DNA of 64,000 nt from Acanthochlamys bracteata. Lineage: Eukaryota; Streptophyta; Magnoliopsida; Pandanales; Velloziaceae. The notes under the pieces are model-generated. The model was given only the letters and a program-made list of their open reading frames with translations. It had not been told where the DNA came from and did not search any database. Within the stretch, counting starts at the first letter, position 1, and every line of letters begins with the position of its first letter. The DNA lies in NCBI GenBank assembly GCA_019914995.1, contig CM034127.1, positions 3,162,001 through 3,226,000 on the forward strand. The letters run 5' to 3'. Positions 44,932 to 56,732 of the stretch are shown one piece after another. Position numbers and translations under genes: made by a program.

Positions 44932-47304
44932 AAGAAAAAAATTTGGTCATTTTTTGTTTTTTGGTATTTACGATGTGGGTATATTGGGTATATACCCGTT
45001 TAGTTTAGGCTTTTTAATTGTTTTTATTTTTTATTTTTTCGGTGTCTATGTATATTATGTTTTGATTTCTTTGTTATTAACGAAGGAGATGGATAGATTC
45101 TCTACCCGTGAGTGGTTTGGTAAAGGCAAATACAAGCAGAGTGAGTCTAATTATATGATTATATCGTTAAAAATTGTCAATAAGATAGCTCGTGTTAATT
45201 TTTGATCAGTTTTGCTTTTGCCATTTTTTGGTGAACTATAGGCTTTTCGACCAGTTTGCTCATTGAATACTCCAATAGGTTAGCATACAATAGTAATAGT
45301 GTGCCTCTATATATTCGCATGTTGTCGACGGCCCGAAGTTCTCTAACCATTATAAAAGTCCAAAGTCTCTGCCGATGCCATAATTGTCGTCAGAACCAAA
45401 TCCAAATCTTTATCTGAAAAAATTATAAAAATCGACGATTTTTGAATGGCCCCGATAGATTTACCCGCCTGATCAACAGCTACTTTCGTGAGCTCCATCT
45501 CATCCTCCACCTTCTTAGAACCAAACCTCATCTTGTTCTTCACCTTATCAAATCCAAATAACAAATCCAATTACGGCTTTTTTCCACCAAAGCTTCCCTT
45601 GATAGCTACACCAAATTTTCCATAAAAAATCACCACATTGTTCAAGCTGCAGCAACACAAGCTCTGTGAAAGGGGTCGGGAGCTTCGTCAAAGCTTCTGC
45701 TACCGGCAGATATAGAAGAATAAAAACTTTATTCAATTCAAGAGATTATGAAACGGTTTACGAGTTCGTTTACTGCAGTACATAATCATTGACAGTAGCA
45801 CAGGTATGGAGAGAGCCACGACGCATTGGCTACATGAGACATCGGCCGCGAGTCAGCTGGCATGGCGGATAGATCAGAGTAGATGTCGGTGATGAATTAA
45901 ACAAGCTCGTCGGAAAATAAGCTTCGAGAGAAGCGTAGTGGCTGCGCAGCGGCAAACCGTCTTATGAATTCGGTTGAGATTTGGGGCTCTTCTTGAGCAG
46001 AGTTGCCCGCGAGTACACGGAGCTGCTCTGGCGTGTGTGCGAAGAAACAATCCTAAACAAATCGGAAGGGAGAGACGCCGCTGCGAAGGGGATCACATTT
46101 GGATGGAGAAGAGCAAGCAGAAAAATTGGTTCACCGAGTTGGCTAAAGCCAGAAGCAAACTATATTAATTTTTTTTAATCAGTCTGAATCGATTCGACGA
46201 ACGGATCGTCAGAATCCGAAGTCTCGGATCGATTTGCAGTCGTACCAAATTAATTGCATAATTGCATATTTAATTTTTTTAATAAATTTAAACTGATTTA
46301 ATATGCGAATCGATCGGAACGGTCAGTTTGAATTTGCCAACTATGACTAGTGCAGTGTGCTTATGGTCGACCGACCAACCGGTGTGCCTCTCCTCAACAT
46401 GGTTGCGCTCCATGAGCAGCTATCGAAACTTGATATGAGAGTAGAAAGACCGAAACAAATATGACATCAGCCCAATGACAAATATGACAAATATGACCGA
46501 AACAAACATCAGCCCGTGGCACGCTTCCTCAGATGCATAGACGGATAGAAGGCCATAACAATATTATCCATTCATATTTCCAATTTAACAATAATTAAGG
46601 CTCACTTTGAAATATGCTCGTAATTAAATTTTATACAATAAAAAATAAAAAATAAATTTTTTAAAAAAATAAAATGAAAGTAAAATTTAATACTTAAGTT
46701 TTAATAATTTTTAAAATATATTAAAAATTAAAATATAATTATATTAAATAATATATAAATAAAAAAATTAAAACTGTATATAAAAATAAAATTTTAAATT
46801 TTTTATATAATCAAAATATATAAACAGTTCGAAATTTAAAATTTGCCAAAAAAATGTAAAATTACGAACGTTTAAAACACGCTTTAACTAAAATTCAGTA
46901 CATAGATCTTATTGCGCCATTATATATCTAAAATCAGGCCACAAATATATATATCATTTTGCAAAACTAACCAATTAAGTCTTCTTAGATCCTAACCTTT
47001 TTAGCAAGCGGCATCCCGCATTTTTTTTGGAGCAGTATTCCAACTTAAAGCAAAAAACTACCATAAACTTCCAATCAGAAAATCAAGCATTAGTTTTAAA
47101 CACGATGATACACATTTCATAAGTAACTCAATCTCAGCCCAAAACGGAAATCTTCATAAGAACCTCAAGTCTTAAAACTTACTCAGGTCTCAGTACTAAA
47201 TCAAATTCAAAACAGGAGGCAAAAGAATTTTGCTACAAGCGGACCAAAAGTAAAAGGCTAAGACAAGCTCAAAAGCCAGTCTACAGATCCTATGATTCAC
47301 CTGC
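44932..47304. other. Intergenic DNA with unidentified gene-like relics
   Basis: Minus-strand frames at 45736-45548 and 45570-45343 overlap in different frames and look like one decayed coding sequence (FTELVLLQLEQCGDFLWKIW, then LLFGFDKVKNKMRFGSKKVE). Plus-strand 45974-46178 has two overlapping protein-like frames (LSRVAREYTELLWRVCEE; MEKSKQKNWFTELAKARSKL). No family was recognised. 46180-46340 is rich in ATCGATTCGA-like words. A MITE follows at 46599-46884. Confidence 0.3.
46599..46884 (-). mobile_element. Tourist-like MITE, family A copy 2
   Basis: 286-bp AT-rich element flanked by TAA at 46596-46598 and 46885-46887. Ends are GGCTCACTTTGAAATATGCTCG and the complement of AAGCGTGTTTTAAACGTTCG, both followed inward by TAATT. 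Its reverse complement aligns with the element at 13273-13553, so both belong to one family in opposite orientation. Confidence 0.65.
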
Positions 47305-49159
47305 CTAAGCTTCTTCAACCATTGTTCCCTTCTCACTAACATAGATACCATCCAAAAACTTCCGAATGTCCTTGTTCTTGACATGGCATTTCTGTTAGAA
47401 AAGAGATGGAAAAAGTTAGATTTGACAAAAGATAAAAGCAAGCGTACAGAAAATAATTGATTTGTTGCCATTCAAATCATCATACCTGGTTTATCAAAGC
47501 CGCAGAGCGAGAGACAAGTTCAACATCATTCCCGTCAAGGACAAGTTCATCCTTAACCTTATCAGACCTCAAAATACTCACACCTTTAAGCATGTCTACC
47601 TTCCTCACCTGTCTCAACAAACAAAACAAAGATCAGACTCTTATCAAACGAGAGCAACCAGAGTTACAGGCAATGCCATCATGCAACACAGGATCATCTT
47701 ATAACCACCCAAAACAAGAACACAACAACTAGATTTATTTAACAATTGAACTGTGTATTGTGGCAGTCTGCAAACATTCTCACAATCTGAAGCTGCATTA
47801 TATCACATCCACAACAGTAGACAGCATCCAGTTACACAATGCGTATTCAGATTTCTAAGCAATCATCACAGGAAATCAAGAAAAGGGAAATTCAGATCAC
47901 TATTTAATAGTTAAGATAGAAAGTCAGTAATACATTGTGTAACATAATATACACTACATATGCTCATAATATATCAAGACAGTCATGGATTGAAAAAAGT
48001 TGTAGCACAACAAACCCAAAGAACAGAAACAAAATGCTCTGAAGGGAGCTAAATACATGTATTCACTTGGACGCTCAGGCCAATGAGAGTTATGAGACAC
48101 AGAACACTGTTCAGCATACATCTACTTCTAGATAATACATATACTGTAAAATCCATGACAATTTACATGTTCAATAGTTTCCTACAAATGAATTTCAGAA
48201 TAACTACCCTGATTCTAAGACAACAAAAAACAACATAGTGACCACAAAAACAGTTACCAAGTTTTCAGAGGTCAAATGCCATTTCTCACCATATGCATAC
48301 TAGAAAATATAGTCTAGGCTAGATACACTTATATATCAGGAGAAAATTAGTAGTTACTATCCAATAATGCAATAACATCACTTCCTTTGCTAAACTGGTA
48401 CAAACAATTTGTAGAAGCTAAAACAGCACCAGTTCGCAAACTCTTTGATGACAGAAGCAGCTGTAGGCTATATAATTGCAAATCAAAGTTTTTACATCGC
48501 TAGCACCACACAAGCAATTCGGAGAAGTAAAATAGCACTACTTTGTTGTCATTTTGAGAATCCATTAAACATAGCATTTGTAATCAGATATTCACAAAAA
48601 CCATAACAGAAACAACGCTTATAACTCTCAACATATAATCAACCAAATATGAGAAGAAGATCAAAGTTTTTAAAATAATCTAGAACAAATGTTACAACTA
48701 TACTATTATCATCAAGATCAAGTAAACTCCAGATCCTTACCGCATCAAATACTAAACTATAAGAAAACATCTCAAAAGCGGAAACAAAGATCATACCTTC
48801 TTCTCGCCGAGGAAGTTCCTGATCTCGATCGAAGTGTTGTTGTTGGTGATCGAAGCATTGATGGGGAAGTGAGCATACACGAATCTCATCTTGTACCTAT
48901 AACCTTTAGTAACTCCAGTGATGAGATTCTGGACATGGGATATCGCAGTTCTGATTGCAGCGTTGGTCTTCCTCGAAGCGAACCATGCATCAACCTTCAG
49001 CTTCGTCCCTCCCTCAATCAGCTGGAAATCGAGATTTAAATGCTTGAAGTTGCGAGTGAGCTTACCCCGTGGTCCTTCGACCTCAACGATCTTGGCATTC
49101 ACCTTCACCTTCACGCCTTCAGGGATATCCATGGTCTGTGAAGAGAGAATCGTCTTCAT
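47305..49159 (-). CDS. RPL9: Cytosolic ribosomal protein uL6 (60S L9)
   Basis: Three exons: 49159-48797, 47608-47486 and 47391-47305, all phase 0, giving 190 residues. The start [20 protein letters not shown] and internal blocks [69 protein letters not shown] and [16 protein letters not shown] follow plant RPL9 throughout. Length equals the usual 190-194 residues. It is a structural protein of the large cytosolic ribosomal subunit near the factor-binding stalk. The first intron (1,188 bp) was checked for C/D-box snoRNA signals and none was convincing. The promoter has the telo-box and site II elements expected of plant ribosomal protein genes. Confidence 0.97.
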
Positions 49160-49181
49160 TGTTGCTGCTTGATCTCTATGA

Positions 49182-49466
49182 AAACCCTAATCCTAGTCTG
49201 CGCCGGCCGGGAAAGAAATGAAGGAACGAGAAAAACAAGAACGCGGACCAAGGTAGGCGGCGTTTATAAGGTGGCAGGGAAGTCTTAGGGTTTTTGGAGA
49301 TGGAAGGCGTTTAGAAACGTTATCCTGATCGTTCCATGGCGAATAGAGTGACTGGACGGCTAAGATTGAAACTGGGAGAGCCTACTGAGTTTACGGAAAG
49401 CCTGGCCCATTAATGGATCAAATCGGGATACTCGAGGAAGGGACAATATGGTCAGGCCCATTAATG
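49182..49466 (-). promoter_or_regulatory. RPL9 promoter: two telo-boxes and repeated site II element
   Basis: Telo-box words occur at 49182-49190 (AAACCCTAA on +) and 49285-49293 (TTAGGGTTT on +). GGCCCATTAATG occurs twice, at 49404-49415 and 49455-49466, each with a GGCCCA site II core. This pairing is a known signature of coordinated plant ribosomal-protein promoters. Confidence 0.75.
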
Positions 49467-49619
49467 ACCCAGTAATTATCAATCTTATTTCCTTAAGAGC
49501 TTTGCTAGCTGTTTCATCATGCCCCTCTTTACTAATGATAACATCATACCTTACTTGCCAACAAGTATCAATTGTTATATAATTGAGAAATATTAATACT
49601 GACATGAGCATATTTTGTT

Positions 49620-49860
49620 CAGTAACTGTGTTCTTTTAACGAAAAATGAGTTACTAAAAATAAATTACTGAGAAATAATTTATGGTAAATAATGCTATTA
49701 AAATTGAGTTTTAATTTATTTTTTTAAAAAGATAAATGAGCTAAAAGTAATTTTATATTGTTTTTATATAATTAAAAATGAATTTATAAATAAGTTTTTA
49801 GTAAAAAAATGAGTTATAATTGTGAAAAGAACACACCAGCTACTATTAAGAGTAAGAGAA
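49620..49860. mobile_element. Possible AT-rich MITE
   Basis: Left end CTGTGTTCTTTTAACG and right end (complement CTGGTGTGTTCTTTTCAC) are imperfect inverted repeats flanking about 200 bp of A/T-rich DNA. Left flank is TAA, but the right flank is CTA, so a target duplication is not clear. Confidence 0.35.
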
Positions 49861-52257
49861 AGAGAACTATTCAATAAGCAAAGGCCATCTCTTACATTAC
49901 AATTTACAAATGCTTGGAAAGATTTTCACCCTTGCGTTATTAGGCATCACCGTACATCAGAATGTCAACTAAGCAGGCCTTAACTACACTTCTCCACCTG
50001 TAGCTACTGCTCTCAGTCAGTAACGCCATTTCCCTCTCTCTCGTTCATCTTAGCTGTTTCGCTCAGGTCAGTAATTAAACCATAGAAACAAACTGCGATC
50101 GATTTATACTCTTTCCTAATAAGAAACTTGATGAATAGTTCGTATATTTACAGAATAGAGAGGTTTGATAGCAAGAGCAAGAAAGGCAGAGCTAAAATTG
50201 TAGGCACATTGATTTGCATAGGCAGCGCGAATGGAAAGGGTACTTGTTCAAAGTCATCACTAGCAAACCTTTGGTCACAATGACTCGTGGAAGAGTATAG
50301 GCATGCTCATCATGATTGCCTCAAAGGCACCCACTTCTGATATTGGGGAGTTCTGTTGCTTTTAGTGCATGGCCTACCCTTCAGATAAAATTTAGATAGG
50401 AAGTATTTAGGAATTATTTAGATATGCTGATGTTTTTCAAAGAATTGATTTCAGATATTGGTGTATGCCGGAAAACTATCATGGCTTTTGTTTCTTCGCA
50501 TCTCTGCAGTTTTCTTCTTGCCTTAATCCTTGAAAGAAAATCAGCCTTATGGAGACCGCAATAGAACGTTCATCTTCTGACAACTATATACTGTGTGTTA
50601 GCCCTTCCCAGTACTGAGTATTGAGTAGAAACGTTTTCTGGCCAAGTTTTTCGCAAATTTTTTATTTCTTGGTAACAGGGAACTGCAATCTCTTCCATAT
50701 AATATTACTTACAAACATTCTATATAAATAAAGGGCCTTTATTTGCTGCAATGCTATCTTCTCTTCTGCTTGTTGTCGTAGCCATCTTTCTGCATTCATT
50801 TTAGCTGAAAGGATTCATTTGGGCAAGTAAAAAAAGCAGCAAAACCTTTTGCATCATTGTAAAGATTGGAACAACCATTTATGCTTGACATTTATTTAAA
50901 AAAATTTTGTTTGTGTAGTTTGGTTGGAGCATTGCTGATTATATATTGGGCCTAGATTGTGAAATTGTGTTCTAAGGGGAAGAGCAAAGATTCTGTAGGA
51001 AACAACCACCGGATGGAGAAACAGAAGGCAGCATTGGAATCAAGTCCTCTGAAGCAACATATTACTTCAGAAGGCAAAGCTTATCTCAATGCCTGAAAAC
51101 GTAGCATCCTAAGTTTCCAAAAGTATGGATACATGAATTCAGAACTTGTCTATGTTCATTTTGGAGATTTTCTTGTTAGTAAAAAAATATTTCTTGTATA
51201 AAACGGGAAAAACTACAAGGCTATCAAGAGTCTTTCTTTGTTTCCTCAGAATTAATGTATAAAGATTCGGCAAAAGTTAGTAATTTAAAAAAGTTCCCCT
51301 TCAACTTTTCACAACAGGGTAATCAAACAACGGCAAGTCCATACAAGTATGGCTAAAGCCAAATTCCTGCACGAAGAAGGTAGTGTTTGAGACTACATTT
51401 CAATTCTTTTTCATACTAATTTATTTATTAATTTTTAATAAATATCTATAATATTATATAAATTGTTTTAAAATTTTAAAAATAAATAAAAAATTTACAT
51501 CATAACATCGTGTTATTATTTATTTATTTTATTTAAAATATAGAATAAAAATTGTTTTTTCAAAAATTTTAAAATAGCTTTTATTTCATAAATTTTTTTC
51601 AAAACACTATAGAACTCTTCAAAAAAGTTTTCTAAAATATGAACAGTAACATATATCGTATGTACGCAAGCGTTCAGATTTGGAATAGTTAAACTATCCC
51701 CTCTCCACAAAGGGGATCCGCGATTTAGATCAGTTAGGATTGTTTAGTTCTTACTAGTAACTCAGAAATAAAATTTAGAAAACAAATTATTAAAAAAACG
51801 TTATCAAATGAATAAATAAATTAATTTGAAACTTATTTAAAAAATGTTAAAATAAAATATCTTTTACAGTGCCGTGCTAGCTTTTTAAAAAAAATTTCTG
51901 ACTGTTATCAAAATTAAATTAAAATAGCTGAAAATATAAATACAGTTTCAAAAAAATGAACTTATTTTATAATTTAAAATTATACATATATTCATTATAT
52001 AATATATATTTTTATATTTTAAATTCAATAAAATACTTTTAATCGAAAAAGGAGTTGTGCTCCAAAAAAGCTTAACTCAAGTTTGACCAGAACAAAGCCG
52101 CCAAACTTTCTCTCAGCTACACCCTTGATATCTTAGTTATTTCGCTCCAGGACCGCTCCTTCCTTCTCCTCTTCGAATCTCTACAAAAAAAATTTCCTTT
52201 TTTTTTCTTTTGGTTTTTTTGTTGTTTTTCTTCGAATTTGTTTATCCTGCAACAACG
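49861..52257. other. Intergenic region, mostly AT-rich, upstream of MOS2
   Basis: 49980-50065 is CT-rich and ends in a donor-like CAG|GTCAGTAA, and 50977-51096 is an open stretch of 39 codons after an AG (KDSVGNNHRMEKQKAALESS) ending in TGA. Together they could mark a small spliced gene, but no family is recognised and the exon chain is not complete. 51400-51620 and 51760-52050 are A/T-rich MITE-like tracts. MOS2 leader sequence begins around 52110. Confidence 0.3.
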
Positions 52258-53736
52258 ATGAAGCTCTCGTTCTCGATTCCATCTTCTAAATCTTCCCGTC
52301 CGGCAGCAGCAGCCAAGCCGGCTATAAATTTCGACGAGGACAGCGGCCGGGGCGCTGAATCCACAAAATCCCAATTCGTGACCGACTTCGATCCTTCACA
52401 ACCGCTCGCCGACGGTGGACATGCTAAGCACGTGATTCCACCGATCCCCAACAACTCTTTCCATCTCCGTCCTTCGAAGAAGATGAAGAATTTAATACCA
52501 AATGCAGAGGAAGACCCTACAGCGATGAATTCCGAAACTCGATTCGTTCTCGATTCTTCGAATTCGGACCCTGCGGCTTCTGCTATACCTTATGGACTGA
52601 CAGTACGATCATCTTCCGCAGCTCAGGAGCAGGAAAATGGGGAAATTTCTCAAAGGGACCCACCTGAAGACCTTATGCTGCGTCGGTATAAGGAGGACAT
52701 GAATTTACTCCCGGATGATCGTGGGTTTGATGAATTCAAAGATATTGCGGTGGAAGATTTCGCTGCGGCGATGCTTGCTGGTTATGGATGGAAGGAGGGC
52801 CAAGGAATTGGGAAGACAAAGAAGGAGGATGTCAAGGTTATTCAGTATGATCGGAGGGCTGGGACCGAGGGGCTTGGGTATGCCCCTGACCCTACTGTTG
52901 CTAAGGTGAAGAAGGATAGATATAGCAGGTTGCAGAGTAAGGAGGAGAAGAGGCAAGTTGAGCCTGAAAATGAGAAGATTGTTAGAATTGTTTCGGGGAG
53001 GCATGCTGGGTTTAAAGGGAAAGTTTTGGAGAGATTGAAGAATGGAATAGTTGTTCTGAAAGTAATTTATAATGGAGAGGAGATCAGGGTTGCAAACGAT
53101 GAGATTGCTGAGATGGGCTCAGTTGAGGAAGAGAAGTGTTTGAGGAAATTGAAGGAATTGGAGATACATGAGAGGGATGAGAAGAGGGAGAGACATAAGG
53201 AAGAGAAAAGCAGCAGGGAGAAGCATAGGGAAGATCGGCGTGATAAGGAGAACACTAAGGAAGGTTCAAGGAGGGAAGAGATGAGGGGCAGGGATGGTGA
53301 TAACAAGCAAGATCGTGTGGCCCACCATAAGTCTAATGCCAGGCCGGATTGGACGGAGACTGGGACAGTTAGGTGGCTGACCAGCCATATAAGGGTGAGG
53401 ATAATCAGCAAGGACTTCAAGGGAGGTAGGCTTTACTTGAAGAAAGGCAAGGTTGTTGATGTTGTCAGTCCCACTAAATGCGACATATCAATGGATGAGA
53501 GCGGGGAACTCTTGCAGAGTGTGGATCAGGAGATTTTGGAGACGGCCTTACCCAAGCGTGGAGGGTCAGTGCTTATTCTCTACGGAAAGCACAAAGGGGT
53601 CTATGGGAGTCTGGTGGAGAAAGATACAGAGGAGGAGACAGGTGTTGTCAAGGATGCTGACACTCATATGCTGATCAATGTGCGGCTTGAGCAGATTGCT
53701 GAGTACATTGGCGACCCAACCTATATTAGCTACTGA
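52258..53736 (+). CDS. MOS2: MOS2-type G-patch and KOW protein
   Basis: Intronless, 492 residues; the start is the first ATG (MKLSFSIPSSKS), the conserved MOS2 N-terminus. The G-patch lies at about 160-215 (AAAMLAGYGWKEGQGIGK, GTEGLGYAPDP). A KOW motif follows at about 239-268 (VRIVSGRHAGFKGKVLERL). Next is a Lys/Arg/Glu-rich stretch at 295-365, a KOW-related segment (TSHIRVRIISKDFKGGRLYL) and a C-terminal KOW (GGSVLILYGKHKGVYGSL, about 434-455). Known role: Arabidopsis MOS2 is a nuclear RNA-binding protein needed for innate immunity and for correct splicing of resistance gene transcripts, with a reported part in miRNA processing. Intron absence and length match the Arabidopsis gene. The frame is intact. 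Confidence 0.92.
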   Translation: MKLSFSIPSSKSSRPAAAAKPAINFDEDSGRGAESTKSQFVTDFDPSQPLADGGHAKHVIPPIPNNSFHLRPSKKMKNLIPNAEEDPTAMNSETRFVLDSSNSDPAASAIPYGLTVRSSSAAQEQENGEISQRDPPEDLMLRRYKEDMNLLPDDRGFDEFKDIAVEDFAAAMLAGYGWKEGQGIGKTKKEDVKVIQYDRRAGTEGLGYAPDPTVAKVKKDRYSRLQSKEEKRQVEPENEKIVRIVSGRHAGFKGKVLERLKNGIVVLKVIYNGEEIRVANDEIAEMGSVEEEKCLRKLKELEIHERDEKRERHKEEKSSREKHREDRRDKENTKEGSRREEMRGRDGDNKQDRVAHHKSNARPDWTETGTVRWLTSHIRVRIISKDFKGGRLYLKKGKVVDVVSPTKCDISMDESGELLQSVDQEILETALPKRGGSVLILYGKHKGVYGSLVEKDTEEETGVVKDADTHMLINVRLEQIAEYIGDPTYISY

Positions 53737-56336
53737 TTCTTCTTGGTACTAATCTAGTCGAAGCATTAATTTTCTGAGAAGGTGTGTCCCCTTATTCTAG
53801 TTAACGTTCTCGTTTTTGGAACCTTTTGTGTAAACAATGCTGTTTCATTTCTTACGTGTGAGCTCGTGTGTTGTTCATTTCTTGCACATGCCTCGTGGGT
53901 TGATAATCCTTACTCAGAGTTAAGTTCATTATTGTTATAATTGTGTTCTCAGAAAGTAAACCAGAGGAAACTACAATGCATGTCTAAGTGATATAAGATG
54001 GTACTGTATCATGATTTCTGTTATAAGTATTTTGTTGAGGTTGTGATTAAATTAATTGTAGGAAGTTTGGTTCTAATTCAATCTTTGGATATTGTATGTA
54101 AATAGAGCGTAAACAAATGCCGACTTATATCTAGATGGAGTATCAAGTAGTCGAGATGAAATTTGTCTCGATATTGCATTAGAAGCAAGCATTAATGATG
54201 ATGCCAGCTACTTGTTTCTATTCTATGAACTCCAAACAAAGGAGTCAATGTTATTGAGATGCATAAGTCCAAGCTGATTAGTTAATGACTCCCCCTAAAT
54301 ATAAAATTGCATCCAATGTCGTCTAATCGAGCAATTTGTCTACTATGTAGGTTAATTATGCCTTAGGCTGTTATGTGGGCTGTCCATAACATTTAGTTAT
54401 TTATTTAATTTTTTTGGTAACAGTTGCAATTGCTAATTTTCTTCACTCATTCAGGAAGTCTGCTTTGTGTTGTGATTTCTAGTAATAAGATCTCAAGAAG
54501 ATATTAATCTATTCAGATAGAAGTTAGGAGTGCACATCTTGATTGTCTTAGAAATAGTACATTGGACAAGGTTAGTCCCAATATGCACTTGGCACTTCTC
54601 ATTAGTTTGGCTTGGCAACTTAGTGCCTTTTAACTCTTTGCTTGTACACCACCACCATGTATGCATGGTGAGATTTATAATACTCAAAAATGAAAGACAA
54701 GAATTCATCGTGCATAGGGTACTTAAGTTGTATTCCATATTTTATCAATATTGTCAACCTTATTGGATAGTTACTTAATAAAAAAAATCTCTTTACTTGC
54801 TCATGAAGTCAAAACTCTGTTACGTGACTTAGGTGTCTTATTTCTACAGGTTCTTAAGAAGACCTGTTTATGAATAAAATACTAAAGTCTGTATTTGTTG
54901 AGATGGGCGTGATATCACTGGCACTTGCTTGGCATTTCCATTTCACTTTGGCATGCAAAAACGTTGGCCCTTACTCTCCTTTATTTTCATCTATTTGATC
55001 TGCTCATTTGCTTATTTGACCTTTAGCATTATGTGGGATGTCGAGATACCTCCTTATAGAGTTCTGTTTTATCCTCTTGGTTATCTTCACATCTATATCC
55101 TGGAGTCTATGGCCAAGACGACATGAATCTGAGATGATTACTAGAAGTTAGTAGTTGTAAGAGAGAATTGGAAGTTGTAACAATGTTCTGAGTACTTGGA
55201 AACTTCAATTAACTTCGTTCTATTGCTGCCTTTAGCTATATGTCTCAACTGTCTACCTATATCGTAAAACAGTTTCTAACTCATGAGATGTTTAAGTTGG
55301 TTATGATAGATTTTCATCTCTTATTCTGATGCACTTTCTGTTATTCTTTCTTATGTGGAGTAGTATTCACTCCGTGAATGCATAAGGAAGCTGCTGACAT
55401 TATTTGCTACACATCGGCTGCTGTTATTTGCAGGTTTTATACAGTGGTGCAGGGAACTGCTACGCAGTATTAGGAAATCAGCAATGTAGATTATTAGGTA
55501 CTCCGTTAGGCTTACTTTTGAGATGCCTTTTGTGATGATACCAACAATTGGACTCCTTTATGAATTGGAAGAAAGACCCAACTTTCAGCATAGCATCCAT
55601 ATGTATGTATGTATGCTGTATGAGAACTATAGTCATACTATGTTTTTCTCAGCTAATCAGGAGAGCTCATAAGATAGATCTAGTTCTTCAAGATTGCTGT
55701 TCCTGCAAACTTGAAACAGACGTGCAACGAAGGGTACAACATGATTTGCAAACGTAGCTGACACTGAGATAGGACCCTGGAGATTATTTCAGTGGTAGAT
55801 CAGCGATCGTCGGCAGAAACGGGTCGAGGAGAGTTTCCCAGTTGAGCATTTTGTTGGACACCTTACGTGCGCTTCAACAATTGAGAACAAAAGGAAACAG
55901 ACGCGAAACAAATATTTGGGAGTTTGGAGGAACTTGGACCTCAACAGAAGTATGTAAGATTCACCGATTTCGCAATTCGGGTCGTATGCCTCTTTTGAGT
56001 TATCTTTTGGAAAGTAGGCCACCATCCCAAACAACAATTGTCCACATCTTTCCCGGCTGCAAAATAAATAAAGTGAAGCGAATTATTCCAGGCCCACAAA
56101 TGGGGAAAAGGCAGAAGTAGCAAACAAAGAAAAAGAAAAAGGGTCCATACCAGCGAAGCAAAGCAAAGAATCTCTCCGTCTCACCCTTCTCGATTTTTTA
56201 CCTTCGAACCAACCAAAAGAGGAAAGCAGAGAAACAGCCAGCACGGTTAACCAAATTCTTCCGTCAATAACAACTACAACTACTGCTCCATCTCCGCCGC
56301 AGCGTCGGAGAGGCACGCCCTTCAATCTCCGTCATC
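53737..56336. other. Intergenic region between MOS2 and the Kazal-type gene
   Basis: T-rich DNA without a supported gene. Short frames at 54530-54778, 54929-55126 and 55548-55757 lack family resemblance. 56130-56336 is the GA/CT-rich leader of the next gene. Confidence 0.45.
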
Positions 56337-56732
56337 ATGCTGTCGACAAGTTCGTCTTCCTTCACATTGCGGTTGTTATTCACATTACTTCTCGTTCTCC
56401 TTCTCTCCGCCGGACGCGCAATAGCAAACGATCAAGGTTTCATCAGGGTTGGAGCAGATGCGTGTCCTGCCACGCCATCAGGCGGTGAGGTGGTCACGTG
56501 TTCCGCGAGTTGTTTTCGACCGGACCCGGTGTGCGGTGAAGACGGAGTGACGTATTGGTGTGGCTGTGCCGAAGCCGCTTGCGCCGGCGCTCGTGTTGCT
56601 AGCCGGGGATTCTGTCAGCCTGGCAATGGCGGAGCCGGATCGGGACCGAACGTTTCCGGACAAGCGCTGCTGCTCGTTCACATTGTTTGGCTGATTCTCC
56701 TTGGCTTCGCTTTTTTGTTTGGCTTCCTCTGA
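56337..56732 (+). CDS. Kazal-type serine protease inhibitor-like membrane protein
   Basis: Small intronless gene, 131 residues. The start MLSTSSSSFTLRLLFTLLLV gives a signal peptide cleaved near residue 28-30. Eight cysteines follow at 43, 55, 59, 66, 75, 77, 82 and 93. The Kazal consensus is visible in PVCGEDGVTYWCGCAEAACA, then the final Cys in SRGFC. A Gly/Ser-rich linker leads to a hydrophobic C-terminus (ALLLVHIVWLILLGFAFLFG, about 110-129), a transmembrane anchor or GPI signal. Arabidopsis has similar short Kazal-type proteins (At4g01575, At3g61980) of little-known function. The reactive-site residue and any target protease cannot be deduced. Likely localisation is the cell surface. Confidence 0.85.
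   Translation: MLSTSSSSFTLRLLFTLLLVLLLSAGRAIANDQGFIRVGADACPATPSGGEVVTCSASCFRPDPVCGEDGVTYWCGCAEAACAGARVASRGFCQPGNGGAGSGPNVSGQALLLVHIVWLILLGFAFLFGFL

Noticed and set aside
47609-48796. Possible intronic snoRNA in RPL9 intron 1
   Set aside because: TCATCA words (C box on the minus strand) occur, but none has a TCAG (D box) at suitable distance with closing stem.
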